Below are positions 44,240 through 53,491 of a stretch of DNA of 58,280 nt, one piece after another (the first letter of the stretch is position 1; each line of letters opens with the position of its first letter). A program made the position numbers and the translations under genes. The notes below the pieces were generated by a model. It ran no database searches. It was not told the origin of the DNA and worked only from the letters and a program-made list of their open reading frames with translations. Source of the DNA: Sphingobium chlorophenolicum (GTDB lineage Bacteria > Pseudomonadota > Alphaproteobacteria > Sphingomonadales > Sphingomonadaceae); the NCBI RefSeq assembly GCF_000722875.1, contig NZ_JFHR01000031.1:1-58280 (forward strand), read 5' to 3'.

Positions 44240-44614
44240 TCACTTCGCCTGAAGCGCCGCCGAGCAACTCGCCGCATCGATATCGGTCCCGGTCGGCGTG
44301 CGCGCGTCGACATGGGTGACGAGCTGCTCCTTCCCCTGCGGCGGAAAGTAGAGATAGGCGTCCAGCACGCAGCGGCCATTGGCGAATTGCAGCTTGCGCA
44401 TGGTGCTTTCGCGAATGTCGAGCCGGGGCTGGCCGAACATCTGGATAAGATGCCGGGCGTCGGTTCCGATCAGCGGTCCGGGCCGGGTGAAGGCGCTGGC
44501 CGGGGGACCGGCGGGCGGGCGGGAAATCTGGGTCGCGGGCGGCGGCACCACGCCTCCGCAGGCGGCGACGGCCGAGCATAGGGCTGCGATAAGGACCGGA
44601 CGGAGGCGGTTCAT
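44240..44614 (-). CDS. Small lipoprotein, unknown
   Basis: Protein of 124 aa with a lipoprotein signal: MNRLRPVLIAALCSAVAACGG, with the lipobox AVAAC. A Pro-rich linker follows, then a SmpA/BamE-like short fold: LIGTDARHLIQMFGQPRLD resembles the SmpA start. The rest ends with a Cys (AASCSAAL). It starts at ATG 44614, overlapping the EI24 gene stop (ATGA). Confidence 0.8.
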   Translation of the reverse strand: MNRLRPVLIAALCSAVAACGGVVPPPATQISRPPAGPPASAFTRPGPLIGTDARHLIQMFGQPRLDIRESTMRKLQFANGRCVLDAYLYFPPQGKEQLVTHVDARTPTGTDIDAASCSAALQAK

Positions 44615-45285
44615 GGCATTTTCCTTCGGACACCGTGCAGCATGTGGACCGCCATAGCCGCGCTCCAGATCGGCGCAAGCAGGTTGAGGATCGGCACCAG
44701 GAAGATCAGCGTCGAAACGAGGCCCAGGAGCCACCGGCTGCCGCGCGGGATCGGCGGCAGGTCCGGATGGCGCGGTTGGACCATGTCGGCCAGGTCGCGG
44801 CCCAGCAGATGGGCGTTGAGGACCAGAAACAGGCCGATGGTGCCAACCCCCGTCACCAGCAGCAGCGCATAGCCGGGCAAGGCCAGCAGGTTCCAACCCA
44901 CCGTCCGCAACAGGGAGCGCAGCGCGAAGCGCACGCTGCGCGACCGGCCGACCGGGCGGGCGCGGGCGGCGGCCTGCGGATAGCTGTCGCGCTCCACCGC
45001 GACGACGATGTCGTCCGCGAACAGGTTCATGATCGCCATGGCGGTGGCGCGGAACAACAGCCAGCCGGCGGCAATCGCAGCAAGGGCGGCGGCGGTCGCC
45101 TCTGCCAGACCGCCCCATTGCGCGTCCCAGCCGAAATGCAGGCGGGCCGCGTGGATGCCGCTCCACAGCGCGGCGGCAAGCAGCGCGAAGGCGAGCAGGG
45201 TCAGCAGCAGCGTCTTCATCAGCAGCCGCAGCGCGGCGCCGTGGAAGATGGAGGGAAAGGCCCGGAACGCGGCGGTCAGGATCAT
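44611..45285 (-). CDS. EI24/CysZ-like membrane protein
   Basis: Protein of 224 aa with four to five membrane helices. The segment LLALPGYALLLVTGVGTIGLFLVLNAHLLGRDLADM is typical of the EI24 domain (Pfam PF07264), shared by CysZ sulphate-uptake proteins. Substrate unknown. It starts at ATG 45285; an upstream in-frame start at 45321 is less likely. It is divergent from the PfkB kinase. Confidence 0.82.
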   Translation of the reverse strand: MILTAAFRAFPSIFHGAALRLLMKTLLLTLLAFALLAAALWSGIHAARLHFGWDAQWGGLAEATAAALAAIAAGWLLFRATAMAIMNLFADDIVVAVERDSYPQAAARARPVGRSRSVRFALRSLLRTVGWNLLALPGYALLLVTGVGTIGLFLVLNAHLLGRDLADMVQPRHPDLPPIPRGSRWLLGLVSTLIFLVPILNLLAPIWSAAMAVHMLHGVRRKMP

Positions 45286-45396
45286 CCCGCAAACTATTCC
45301 CCGCTCCGGGCGAGGCGTCAATCAGCGGCGTTGCGCCCGGCGCCCCGGATCGGTAGAGACGGCGGGATTTTCCCCCTCATTCACGAAGGATTTTGC

Positions 45397-46398
45397 GTGA
45401 CCGCTGCTGCCCCCACGCTTGATGTTGTCGCCATCGGCAACGCCATTGTCGACGTGCTCGCCCGGAGCGACGACGCCTTTCTGGCAGAACATGCGCTGAC
45501 CAAGGGCGGCATGCAGCTCATCGACGCGGAAACCGCCGAGAGCCTCTATGCCGACATGGGCGCGGGCAAGGAGATCAGCGGCGGATCGGCGGCGAACACG
45601 CTGGCGGGCCTGGCCGCGTTCGGGAAGAAGTGCGCCTTCATCGGGCAGGTCAATGACGATCAGTTGGGCGCGGTGTTCGCGCATGACGTGCGGGCGCTGG
45701 GCATCCGTTACGATACGCCCGCGATGCGGGGCGACGTGCCGACGGCGCGCTGCCTGATCCTGGTGACGCCCGATGCGCAGCGGACGATGAACACCTTCCT
45801 GGGCGCGTCGCAGTTCCTGCCGGAGGCGGCGCTGGACCTGGACCTCATCCGTTCGGCCTCGATCCTCTATCTGGAAGGCTATCTCTGGGATCCGGAGCAA
45901 CCGCGGGCGGCGATGCGCGCCGCCATCGACGCGGCGCGGGGCGCGGGGCGGAAGGTCGCCTTCACCCTGTCCGACAATTTCGTGATCGACCGGCACCGGG
46001 CGGACTTCATCGACCTGATCGACCAGGGGCTGATCGACATCCTCTTTTCCAACGAAGGCGAAATCCAGTCCTTGGCCGAGGCAGGGGATTTCGAGAAGGC
46101 GGTCGCCGCCATCGCCGCGAAGGTGCCGGTGCTGGTGTCGACGCGCAGCGAAAAGGGCGCGATCGCGGTGGTCGACGGCGTGCGGTACGAGGCCTTGGCC
46201 GCGCCTGTGGCTGAGGTGGTCGACACGACCGGGGCGGGCGACCTGTTCGCGGCCGGATTCCTCGCCGGTCATCTGGAGGGATTGGAAGTCGACAAGTGCC
46301 TGAAACTGGGCGCGGCGGCGGCGGCCGAAGTGATTTCCCATTGGGGCGCGCGGCCGGAAGAGGACCTCAAGGCGATCCGGGCGAAGACGCTGGGGTAA
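45397..46398 (+). CDS. PfkB family carbohydrate kinase (adenosine kinase-like)
   Basis: Sugar/nucleoside kinase of 333 aa. The PfkB signatures are GGSAANTLAGLAAFGKKCAFIGQVNDD and DTTGAGDLFAAGFLAG (catalytic Asp). The N-terminal VVAIGNAIVDVLA resembles adenosine kinases. The start codon is GTG at 45397 with GAAGGA six bases before. A hairpin follows it and the flippase gene is convergent. Confidence 0.93.
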   Translation: MTAAAPTLDVVAIGNAIVDVLARSDDAFLAEHALTKGGMQLIDAETAESLYADMGAGKEISGGSAANTLAGLAAFGKKCAFIGQVNDDQLGAVFAHDVRALGIRYDTPAMRGDVPTARCLILVTPDAQRTMNTFLGASQFLPEAALDLDLIRSASILYLEGYLWDPEQPRAAMRAAIDAARGAGRKVAFTLSDNFVIDRHRADFIDLIDQGLIDILFSNEGEIQSLAEAGDFEKAVAAIAAKVPVLVSTRSEKGAIAVVDGVRYEALAAPVAEVVDTTGAGDLFAAGFLAGHLEGLEVDKCLKLGAAAAAEVISHWGARPEEDLKAIRAKTLG

Positions 46399-46407
46399 AT
46401 ATTGCCT

Positions 46408-46440
46408 CTCCTCCGTTCGCGCTGAACCCGAACGGAGGAG
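46408..46440. terminator. Hairpin between the PfkB kinase and flippase genes
   Basis: Stem CTCCTCCGTTCG (46408-46419) with CGAACGGAGGAG (46429-46440), loop of nine bases. It separates two convergent genes; no T run. Confidence 0.65.
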
Positions 46441-46443
46441 GGA

Positions 46444-47970
46444 TCAGCTTGCCGCCTTCTGCTTTCTGAACAGGGCGCGGTCATCCGGGCCGAACCCCCA
46501 ACGCCAGATGACGACGCTGTAGACGCCCAGAATCGTGAAAACGCCGAAGACCAGCTCCACCCATTCCAGGCTGGACGGCAGGGCAACGAAGGCGGCGCCG
46601 ACGACGCATGCCGCTCCGGACGCGCTGAGCAGCGGCCAGCGCCAGGCGTTGACCTTTGCGCCCAGCAGCCGGGAAAGCAGCCGCGCCTTGACCAGCGCGC
46701 TGACGCCGAGCGCCATGGAGAGGGCGAGGGCGGGCGCGGCGGCGAGGGCCATGTCGTGGAGGCCAAGCCGCTTTGCGAGGAAGATCAGCGCGAAGCTGAG
46801 CGCGGCCTGCAAGCCGATCATCAACAGCGAGATCATCAGATTGCGATGGCGGGCGATATAGACCAGCGCGGATTCGCTGACTACCGCGGTGGCGGCGACG
46901 ACTTCGGCCAGCAGCAGGAAGGCCAGCGCCCCCGTGCCGCCGACGAAATGCGGCCCGACAAGGCCCATCACCGCCTCGCCGGGAATGCCCAGGGCCAAGG
47001 CTATGCCCGCCTGCGCGGCGATGATCCAGAAGCCGACCTGGCTGACCTGCCGGGCGATGGCGTTGAGATTGCCCTCCGCCAGGTTGCGGGTGATGACCGG
47101 CCCCAGGATCGGGTCGAAGCTGGTCTTCAGCTTCTGGGGCAGGGAGGCGACCTGCTGCGCGACATAATAGATGCCGACCACCGCCGGGCTGACGAACAGG
47201 CCCAGTATCGCCATGTCCAGACGGCGCGATCCCCATTCGACGCCGTCCGCCGCCGCGAGGGGCAGGTTGCGCCGCGCCAGCCGCCAGAGCCGGCCGAAAT
47301 CCGGACGCCAGCCATAGGGGATGCCGTAATGGCGGGTCATCGGGATGATCGAGGCGACGAGCGCGGCGATCATCGACACGACATAGGACAGGATCAGTCC
47401 GTCGCGGGTCGAATAGAAGGCGAAGGCGAAGGCGCCGATGCTGATCGCCCAGGGCTCTATGATCGATCGGGCGCGGACGGTGGCGCCGATGTCGAAGCGA
47501 TAGGCGCAGGCAGCAAGCGCCACGTCGGACCCGGCCACCGCGATGACGATCAGGGCAAGCAGCCGGTCGAGGCCGTTGATGCCGCTGTTGGGGAACATCG
47601 CCTGCGGGAAAATGACCAGGAGCGCGCTGCCGATCAGGGATGCGATCAGGGTCACCAGCATGGCGTCGGTCACGACATGGCTGTGCGGGCGTTCCGTCTG
47701 GGCGAGCGCGCCCGCAAGGCCGCGTTTCAGGCCCAGCGTTGCAAGCTGCGCGACGAACTCCACCACCAGCACGGCATAGGCGAAGCGCCCCAGCGCATCC
47801 GCGCCATACCAGCGACCGGCGATGAACAGGAACGGCAGGCGCGCGGCAAGGCGAAGCAGGAAGCCGAACACATTGGTCCGTCCGCCCTTGGCAAGCGCCG
47901 CAATGTCATCCTGCTGCGCGGGAGAGGCCCCTTCAACCGGCAACGAACTATGGTCCCCCTGTGAGATCAA
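46444..47970 (-). CDS. Lipopolysaccharide/oligosaccharide flippase (Wzx-like)
   Basis: Membrane protein of about 508 aa with around 12-14 helices of the MATE/Wzx type. The opening GGRTNVFGFLLRLAARLPFLFIAGRWYGADALGRFAYAVLVVEF is typical of the polysaccharide biosynthesis family. No other sugar genes lie next to it. No ATG is available: the first usable codon is TTG at 47970, immediately after a tandem 14-base duplication (47960-47987), so the start is uncertain. Confidence 0.85.
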   Translation of the reverse strand: MISQGDHSSLPVEGASPAQQDDIAALAKGGRTNVFGFLLRLAARLPFLFIAGRWYGADALGRFAYAVLVVEFVAQLATLGLKRGLAGALAQTERPHSHVVTDAMLVTLIASLIGSALLVIFPQAMFPNSGINGLDRLLALIVIAVAGSDVALAACAYRFDIGATVRARSIIEPWAISIGAFAFAFYSTRDGLILSYVVSMIAALVASIIPMTRHYGIPYGWRPDFGRLWRLARRNLPLAAADGVEWGSRRLDMAILGLFVSPAVVGIYYVAQQVASLPQKLKTSFDPILGPVITRNLAEGNLNAIARQVSQVGFWIIAAQAGIALALGIPGEAVMGLVGPHFVGGTGALAFLLLAEVVAATAVVSESALVYIARHRNLMISLLMIGLQAALSFALIFLAKRLGLHDMALAAAPALALSMALGVSALVKARLLSRLLGAKVNAWRWPLLSASGAACVVGAAFVALPSSLEWVELVFGVFTILGVYSVVIWRWGFGPDDRALFRKQKAAS

Positions 47971-47987
47971 TGTTGTGAGATCAATGC
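47960..47987. repeat. Tandem 14-bp duplication at the flippase start
   Basis: TGTGAGATCAATG occurs at 47960-47972 and again at 47974-47986, a 14-base period. It overlaps the presumed TTG start of the flippase gene. Confidence 0.85.
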
Positions 47988-48043
47988 TGTGGCGTCATTG
48001 TGCGGTGCCGGACTGTAGCGATATCTGGAAAGAGAGCGAGTTT

Positions 48044-49030
48044 TTATTCGGCGCGCAGCGGACGGGCGAGCAGCGCGTCCATCACCTGCGTTAGCGGCGC
48101 GGCGTCTTCCAGCAGGGCGCAGACCGCTTCGACCACCGGCATTTCCACTTGGGCAGCGCGGGCGGCCTCGCGCAGGACAGGAGCGGTGAACGCGCCTTCC
48201 GCTATGGTCCGGCGGTTGGACAGCAGTTCGCTGGCGGGCTTCCCTTCGCCTAGCCCCTTGCCCAGCGAGAAGTTGCGGCTGTTGGTCGAGGAGCAGGTGA
48301 GGACGAGATCGCCCAGGCCGGAAAGACCAGCCAGCGTTTCGGACCGCGCCCCTCTGGCGAGGCCGAAGCGGGTCATTTCGGCAAAGCCCCGGCTGATCAG
48401 CGACGCACGGGCGTTGAGGCCCAGGCCCGCCCCCTCCGCGACGCCGCAGGCGATGGCGAGGACATTCTTGACCGCGCCGCCAATCTCCGCGCCGACTACA
48501 TCGTCGGAGAGATAGGGGCGGAAGGCGGGTCGGGCGATGCGGGCAGCGATCTTCGTGGCCAAAGCGGCGTCGGCGCAGGCGAGCGTGATGGCGGTGGGCA
48601 GTCCCTTTGCCACCTCATGGGCGAAGGTGGGGCCGGAAAGGACAGCTATGGGCGAGGTCGGCTGGGCCTCCGCCGCGACTTCGGACATGAGCAGGCCGGT
48701 TCCGGCCTCTATGCCCTTGGAGCAAAGGATGAGCGGCGTCCCTGCCGGGGCCTGCGCGACGACCTTGCGGAGATGCTGGGCCGGACTGACGATCAGCAGC
48801 ATGTCGCGGTCCGCCATGGCGGCGATGTCGCCGGTGGCTTCGATCGAGGGACTGAGCGGGATTTGCGGCAGGTAAAGCGGGTTCTGGCGGTCGTTATTGA
48901 CTGCGTCCACCACCTCCGGCTCCAGCGCCCAGAGGCGGACATGCTGGCCGTCGGCCGCGAGGGTCTGGGCCAGCGCCGTGCCCCATGCGCCTGCGCCTAT
49001 GACGCCTGCTTTCAGGGAGGGGGCTTTCAT
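48044..49030 (-). CDS. gpsA: Glycerol-3-phosphate dehydrogenase [NAD(P)+]
   Basis: Makes sn-glycerol 3-phosphate for phospholipids. The 328-aa enzyme has the Rossmann motif [16 protein letters not shown] (about residues 9-24), the [13 protein letters not shown] region, the catalytic Lys in [15 protein letters not shown], and [22 protein letters not shown] at 49030 overlaps the tsaD stop. An earlier in-frame start lies inside tsaD. Confidence 0.96.
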   Translation of the reverse strand: MKAPSLKAGVIGAGAWGTALAQTLAADGQHVRLWALEPEVVDAVNNDRQNPLYLPQIPLSPSIEATGDIAAMADRDMLLIVSPAQHLRKVVAQAPAGTPLILCSKGIEAGTGLLMSEVAAEAQPTSPIAVLSGPTFAHEVAKGLPTAITLACADAALATKIAARIARPAFRPYLSDDVVGAEIGGAVKNVLAIACGVAEGAGLGLNARASLISRGFAEMTRFGLARGARSETLAGLSGLGDLVLTCSSTNSRNFSLGKGLGEGKPASELLSNRRTIAEGAFTAPVLREAARAAQVEMPVVEAVCALLEDAAPLTQVMDALLARPLRAE

Positions 49031-50061
49031 GCTTTCACTCCTGCTCCGCGCGCCTTTTCCGCGCTGGGGTCGAGCGGCCAGCGTGGGCGCGCCGGGACGG
49101 TCAGATCGTCGACCAGGCCCGCCGCATAGCGCTCCGCCCCCGCCCAGGCGATCATCGCGGCATTGTCCGTGCAAAGCCAGAGCGGCGGCGCGACGAAGGG
49201 AAGGCCGTGCTTCGCCGCCAGCGCTTCCAGAGCGGCGCGGATCGACTGGTTGGCGGCCACCCCCCCCGCAACGACGAGGGCGGTAATGTCCCGAAGGTCG
49301 GCCAGTTGGCGTTCCGTGCGGTCGACGAGGCAGTCGATCACCGCCTGCTGGAAGCTGGCGGCGATGTCCTCCGTCGCATATTGGCCGGACTGGGCGGCGC
49401 GCATGACCGCGCTTTTCAGGCCCGCGAAGGAGAAATGGGGTTCCGCCGTGCCGACGAGCGGGCGCGGAAGCGGGACGGCCTTGGCATTGCCCAGGGCCGC
49501 CGCTTTCTCCACCGCCGGGCCGCCGGGATAGCCTAGGCCGAGCAATTTGGCGGTCTTGTCGAAGGCTTCGCCGCTGGCATCGTCAATGGTGGTGGCGAGG
49601 CGGGCATAAGCGCCGGGGCCGCGCACATGGAGCAACTGGCAATGGCCGCCCGACACCAGCAACAGCAAATAGGGGAATTGCAGCGTGGGATCGGCCAGGC
49701 GCGGTGAGAGCGCATGCCCCTCAAGATGGTTGACCGCGATCAGCGGCTTGTTCGCCGCATGGGCCAGCGCCTTGCCGGTGACGAGGCCGACCATCACGCC
49801 GCCGATCAGGCCAGGCCCGGCGGTGGCGGCGATCACGTCGACATCGTTCAGGCTGAGCTCCGCATCCTTCAGCGCCGCCTCGATCAACGGGGCGAGCGCC
49901 TCCACATGGGCGCGGGCGGCGATTTCGGGGACGACGCCGCCATAGGGGCGATGCGCCTCCTCCTGCGTGGCGAGGCGATGGGCCAGTATCTTGCCCTCCG
50001 CCGTCACCAGCGCCGCCGCGGTTTCGTCGCAGCTTGATTCCAGGCCGAGGATGATCGTCAT
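49027..50061 (-). CDS. tsaD: tRNA threonylcarbamoyladenosine transferase TsaD
   Basis: Transfers threonylcarbamoyl to A37 of ANN-decoding tRNAs. The 344-aa ASKHA-fold protein opens [19 protein letters not shown]; metal ligands are in [11 protein letters not shown] (HxxxH); [13 protein letters not shown] and the terminal [13 protein letters not shown] (Asp) follow. GGAAG stands five bases before ATG 50061. It is divergent from hemC, as in many alphaproteobacteria. Confidence 0.97.
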   Translation of the reverse strand: MTIILGLESSCDETAAALVTAEGKILAHRLATQEEAHRPYGGVVPEIAARAHVEALAPLIEAALKDAELSLNDVDVIAATAGPGLIGGVMVGLVTGKALAHAANKPLIAVNHLEGHALSPRLADPTLQFPYLLLLVSGGHCQLLHVRGPGAYARLATTIDDASGEAFDKTAKLLGLGYPGGPAVEKAAALGNAKAVPLPRPLVGTAEPHFSFAGLKSAVMRAAQSGQYATEDIAASFQQAVIDCLVDRTERQLADLRDITALVVAGGVAANQSIRAALEALAAKHGLPFVAPPLWLCTDNAAMIAWAGAERYAAGLVDDLTVPARPRWPLDPSAEKARGAGVKA

Positions 50062-50106
50062 TGCCGCTTCCATCTAATGTCCGCGACCATTAGAGCAAGC
50101 GGGATC

Positions 50107-51033
50107 ATGCAAAAGCCTTCCCGTCCGCTCCGCCTTGGTACCCGTGGTTCCCCGCTCGCACTCGCGCAGGCGCATATGACGATGGCGGCGCTGCGCGCGC
50201 GCCATGGCTGGGATGAGGGGGCGGTCGAGATCGTCGCGGTGCAGACCAGCGGGGACAGGATTCAGGATCGGGCGCTGGCCGAGATCGGCGGCAAGGCGCT
50301 GTGGACCAAGGAACTGGATCGGGCGCTGTTGGCGGGCGAGATCGATTTCGCCGTGCATTCCATGAAGGATGTGGAGACTATCCGGCCCGTTGAAATTCGG
50401 ATCGCCGCCATGCTGCCGCGTGCTGATGTACGGGACCGGCTGGTGGGCGCGGCGAGTTTCGATGCTTTGCCGGAAAGGCCGGTGGTGGGGACGAGTTCGC
50501 CCCGCCGGGCGGCGCAGGTGAAGCGGCTTCGGCCGGATGCCGAGGTTGTGCTGTTTCGCGGCAATGTGGCGACGCGGCTCGCCAAGCTGGAGAAGGGTGA
50601 GGCGCACGCCACCCTGCTGGCGGCGGCGGGGCTGGACCGGCTGGGCCAGAGCGATGTGGGCGTGACGATTCCTATCGAGGTCATGCTGCCCGCGCCTTCG
50701 CAGGGCGCGGTGGGGATCGAGACGTTGAGCAGTAACGCGGCGATGCTGGACCTGTTGGCGACGATCAGCGACGCGGATACGTTCGACTGCGTAATGGCGG
50801 AGCGGGCGGTGCTGGTCGGGCTAGGGGGCACCTGTCATTCGCCGATTGCGGCGCTGGGACGGCTGGAGGAGGGGCGGATTTACCTGCGCGCCGAGATCAT
50901 CAGCCCCGACGGGCAGGAGACGATTGGCGATTGGCTGCGGATTGAGCGCAATGACGCCGCCACCGCCGAGGCGATGGGGCGCGGCTTGCTGGAGCGGGCG
51001 AGTCCTGCGCTGCGGGCATTGTTCGAGGCGTGA
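50107..51033 (+). CDS. hemC: Hydroxymethylbilane synthase
   Basis: Links four porphobilinogens. The 308-aa protein starts MQKPSRPLRLGTRGSPLALAQ. Further signatures are DFAVHSMKDVETI, VGTSSPRRAAQ, and the Cys carrying the dipyrromethane cofactor in GLGGTCHSPIAAL (about 240). It starts at ATG 50107. The stop overlaps the hemD GTG. Confidence 0.96.
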   Translation: MQKPSRPLRLGTRGSPLALAQAHMTMAALRARHGWDEGAVEIVAVQTSGDRIQDRALAEIGGKALWTKELDRALLAGEIDFAVHSMKDVETIRPVEIRIAAMLPRADVRDRLVGAASFDALPERPVVGTSSPRRAAQVKRLRPDAEVVLFRGNVATRLAKLEKGEAHATLLAAAGLDRLGQSDVGVTIPIEVMLPAPSQGAVGIETLSSNAAMLDLLATISDADTFDCVMAERAVLVGLGGTCHSPIAALGRLEEGRIYLRAEIISPDGQETIGDWLRIERNDAATAEAMGRGLLERASPALRALFEA

Positions 51034-51698
51034 GGCCGCTCGTCATCCTGCGGCCCGAACCCGGCGCCGGCAAGACGGCGGAACGGGCGGCGGAAATGGG
51101 TTTGAAGGCGCGGATCATTCCCTTGTTCGTGCCGCAGGCGGTGGATTGGGACGCGCCCGCCCCGGATCGCTTCGACGCCCTGTTGCTGACCAGCGCCAAT
51201 GCGGCGCGGCTGGCGGGGGAGCGGCTGGCCGATTATCGGACCTTGCCCACTTATGCGGTTGGCCGGGCGACGGCGCAGGCACTGGAAGAGGCGGGTTTCG
51301 CGCAGGTCATCGCCGGGGATGGCAACGGCACCGCCATAGCACGGCGGATCGCGGCGGACGGGCATGGCCATGTGCTGCATCTGGCCGGGCAAACCGTCGC
51401 GCCGATCGATGCGGGCGCGCTGCGGATCGACCGGATCGCGGTGTATGAAATGTTGCGGACCGGCGACGACAGGGTGGCGGAGCGGCTGGAGCCGGACAGC
51501 GTCCTGCTGGTCCATTCCCCCCGCGCCGGGGAGGTGCTGGCGGAGCTTGCGGGTCCGGAGCAACGCGCTTACCTGCACCTGATCGCGATCAGCCCCGCCG
51601 CGCTGGCGGCCTGCGGCTCCGGCTGGGCCAGCGCCCGGACGCCCGACAAGCCCGATGATGAGAGGATGCTGGCCCTTGCCCTCCGATTATGCGAATGA
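51030..51698 (+). CDS. hemD: Uroporphyrinogen-III synthase
   Basis: Cyclises hydroxymethylbilane. The 222-aa protein is poorly conserved, as usual for HemD, but has DALLLTSANAARLAGERL, TYAVGRATAQALEEAGF and VLLVHSPRAGEVLAEL at expected places. The start is GTG at 51030, within the hemC stop (GTGA). Placement after hemC supports the call. Confidence 0.9.
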   Translation: MRPLVILRPEPGAGKTAERAAEMGLKARIIPLFVPQAVDWDAPAPDRFDALLLTSANAARLAGERLADYRTLPTYAVGRATAQALEEAGFAQVIAGDGNGTAIARRIAADGHGHVLHLAGQTVAPIDAGALRIDRIAVYEMLRTGDDRVAERLEPDSVLLVHSPRAGEVLAELAGPEQRAYLHLIAISPAALAACGSGWASARTPDKPDDERMLALALRLCE

Positions 51699-51726
51699 TT
51701 CGCCTCTTATGGAAGAAAGGCCCTTG

Positions 51727-52590
51727 ATGAGCGACACGGACGGCGCGGCAAGCAGCGTGACGGCACCGCCCCCCGTGCGTCGGCGTGGTTCCTGGCTGAC
51801 GGCGCTGCTGGTCCTGCTCGCCTTCGCGGTCGGGGTCGTTCTGACCGTCCTGGCTTTGCCGAAAATCCAGCAATGGAATGCGCCCCAGCGGCAGGCCGCG
51901 TTGGCCGATCCCCATGGCGTCGCATCGGGCATGCCCATGCGGCCCTTGTCCGCCGATGCCGGGCAGATGCTGGATGCGCGGGTCGTGCAACTGGAGGAAA
52001 GGCTCAACCGCATCACCGTGGAGGCGCAGGCCGCGTCGGGCAATGCGGCGCGGGCCGAAGGTCTGCTGGTCGCCTTCGCGGCGCGCCGGGCGCTCGATAG
52101 CGGGGCGCCGCTCGGCTATATTGAGGGGCAGTTGCGCCTGCGTTTTGGCCAGGCGCAGCCGCGTGCCGTCGCCACCATCATCAACGCGGCGCGGGAGCCG
52201 GTGACGCTGGCCGATCTGCGCGCCGGGCTGACGGCGGTGTCCGATCGGGTGACGGTGCCGCCCGCCGACGCAAGCTGGTGGCAAGCGCTGGAGCATGAGG
52301 CGCGGGAGATCATCACCATCCACAAGGCGTCCACCCCCTCCCCCCGGCCACAGGCGGCGCTGGACCGGGCGATCCGCTATCTGGACGGATCGCGGGTCGG
52401 CGCGGCGCTGGCGGAGGTGGAGCAGATGCCCGGACGGGTGTCGGCGGACCGATGGATGCAATTTGCGCGGCGTTATCTGGAGGCGCGGCGGGCGCTAGAC
52501 CTGATCGAAACCGCCGCGATACTGGAACCGCGCCAGTTGCGCGCGGCCGATGGCGAAGCGGTGGCGCAGACGTCTCCGCTGGCGCCCTGA
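51727..52590 (+). CDS. Mitofilin (Mic60)-like inner membrane protein, COG4223 type
   Basis: Protein of 287 aa: a short cytoplasmic Ala/Pro tail, one membrane helix (SWLTALLVLLAFAVGVVLTVLAL, about 25-47), a predicted coiled coil (about 78-115), and a C-terminal helical region with SRVGAALAEVEQMPGRVSADRWMQFARRYLEARRALDLIE that resembles the mitofilin signature. In alphaproteobacteria such genes sit next to hemC-hemD, as here. Mic60 shapes inner-membrane folds. It is much shorter than many Mic60 proteins. The start is ATG 51727, with GAAAGG six bases before. Confidence 0.72.
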   Translation: MSDTDGAASSVTAPPPVRRRGSWLTALLVLLAFAVGVVLTVLALPKIQQWNAPQRQAALADPHGVASGMPMRPLSADAGQMLDARVVQLEERLNRITVEAQAASGNAARAEGLLVAFAARRALDSGAPLGYIEGQLRLRFGQAQPRAVATIINAAREPVTLADLRAGLTAVSDRVTVPPADASWWQALEHEAREIITIHKASTPSPRPQAALDRAIRYLDGSRVGAALAEVEQMPGRVSADRWMQFARRYLEARRALDLIETAAILEPRQLRAADGEAVAQTSPLAP

Positions 52591-52703
52591 ACCCGTTGTC
52601 ACAAACGACGAACCGTTGATTCCCATGGATGAAACTCCATGGACTCGGCCGCCAATGTCATGAGAATGTCATCTTTCCCCCTGGAAAAAGGAAAGACATT
52701 TTC

Positions 52704-53453
52704 GTGCCGCCTTATGCCGATGCCATCGCCAGCTTCTGGAAGGGCCGTCTGGCCAACGGCCCTCGCGCGGCCGAGCGGCCGACGCTCCAGCATTTGCTGG
52801 GCAATGCTTCGGTGCCGTTCGATCTGGCGCGGGCGCGGGCGCAAGCCGCCGATCTGGCGCGGTCGATCCAAGGCGACGGACAGCGGGTGCTGCTGATCCC
52901 CGGTTTCATGGCTGGCGAACAGCGGATGGAACCGCTGCGCGCCGTGCTGAACGCGGCGGGCTATGAAGCGCATGGCTGGGGCATGGGGCGCAATTTCGGA
53001 CCGAAGCCCGACAGTCTGGAGCGGATCGACCGGCGGGTTGACGCCATCCGGCGCGAGACGGGCGGTAAGGTAACGCTGGTGGGCTGGAGCCTGGGCGGGC
53101 TGTTTGCGCGGGAATATGCGAAATATGCGGCGGAGAAAGTCGGCGGCGTGGTGACGATGGGCACGCCCTTTTCCGGCGACCCTCGCGCCAACCATGCTTG
53201 GCGGCTCTATCAGTTGGTCTCGGGCTTTCCCGTGGACCAGCCGCCCTTTGCCTGCAATCGCGAGGAAAAGCCGCCCGTGCCGACCGTGGCATTATGGTCG
53301 CGGCGCGACGGCGTGATCCTGCCGCAATGCGCCAAGGGCCGCGCCGGGGAACGGGACCGGGCGATCGAGGTGGATTGTACGCATATGGGCTTTGCCGCTT
53401 CGCCGGAAGGAATTTTGGCGGTGGGTAAGGCGCTGGAGGCTGTGCGGGGCTGA
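52704..53453 (+). CDS. Alpha/beta hydrolase, lipase-like
   Basis: Protein of about 249 aa with the catalytic triad visible: Ser in TLVGWSLGGLFAREYA, Asp in WSRRDGVILPQ, His in DCTHMGFAASP. The oxyanion region is LLIPGFMAGEQRM. It resembles lipases/esterases of the PGAP1-like kind. The start is unclear: GTG at 52704 (VPPYADAIASFW) after AAGGA fits best; an ATG at 52629 would add 25 unconserved-looking residues. A composite repeat follows. Confidence 0.82.
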   Translation: MPPYADAIASFWKGRLANGPRAAERPTLQHLLGNASVPFDLARARAQAADLARSIQGDGQRVLLIPGFMAGEQRMEPLRAVLNAAGYEAHGWGMGRNFGPKPDSLERIDRRVDAIRRETGGKVTLVGWSLGGLFAREYAKYAAEKVGGVVTMGTPFSGDPRANHAWRLYQLVSGFPVDQPPFACNREEKPPVPTVALWSRRDGVILPQCAKGRAGERDRAIEVDCTHMGFAASPEGILAVGKALEAVRG

Positions 53454-53491
53454 GGCTTTGGGTTTGGGGGATTGAGCGTGGATTTATCCTG

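Noticed and set aside
46756..47964. A 402-codon plus-strand frame opposite the flippase gene
   Set aside because: Composition is Arg/Asp/Gln-rich without any motif; the minus strand encodes a coherent multi-helix protein.
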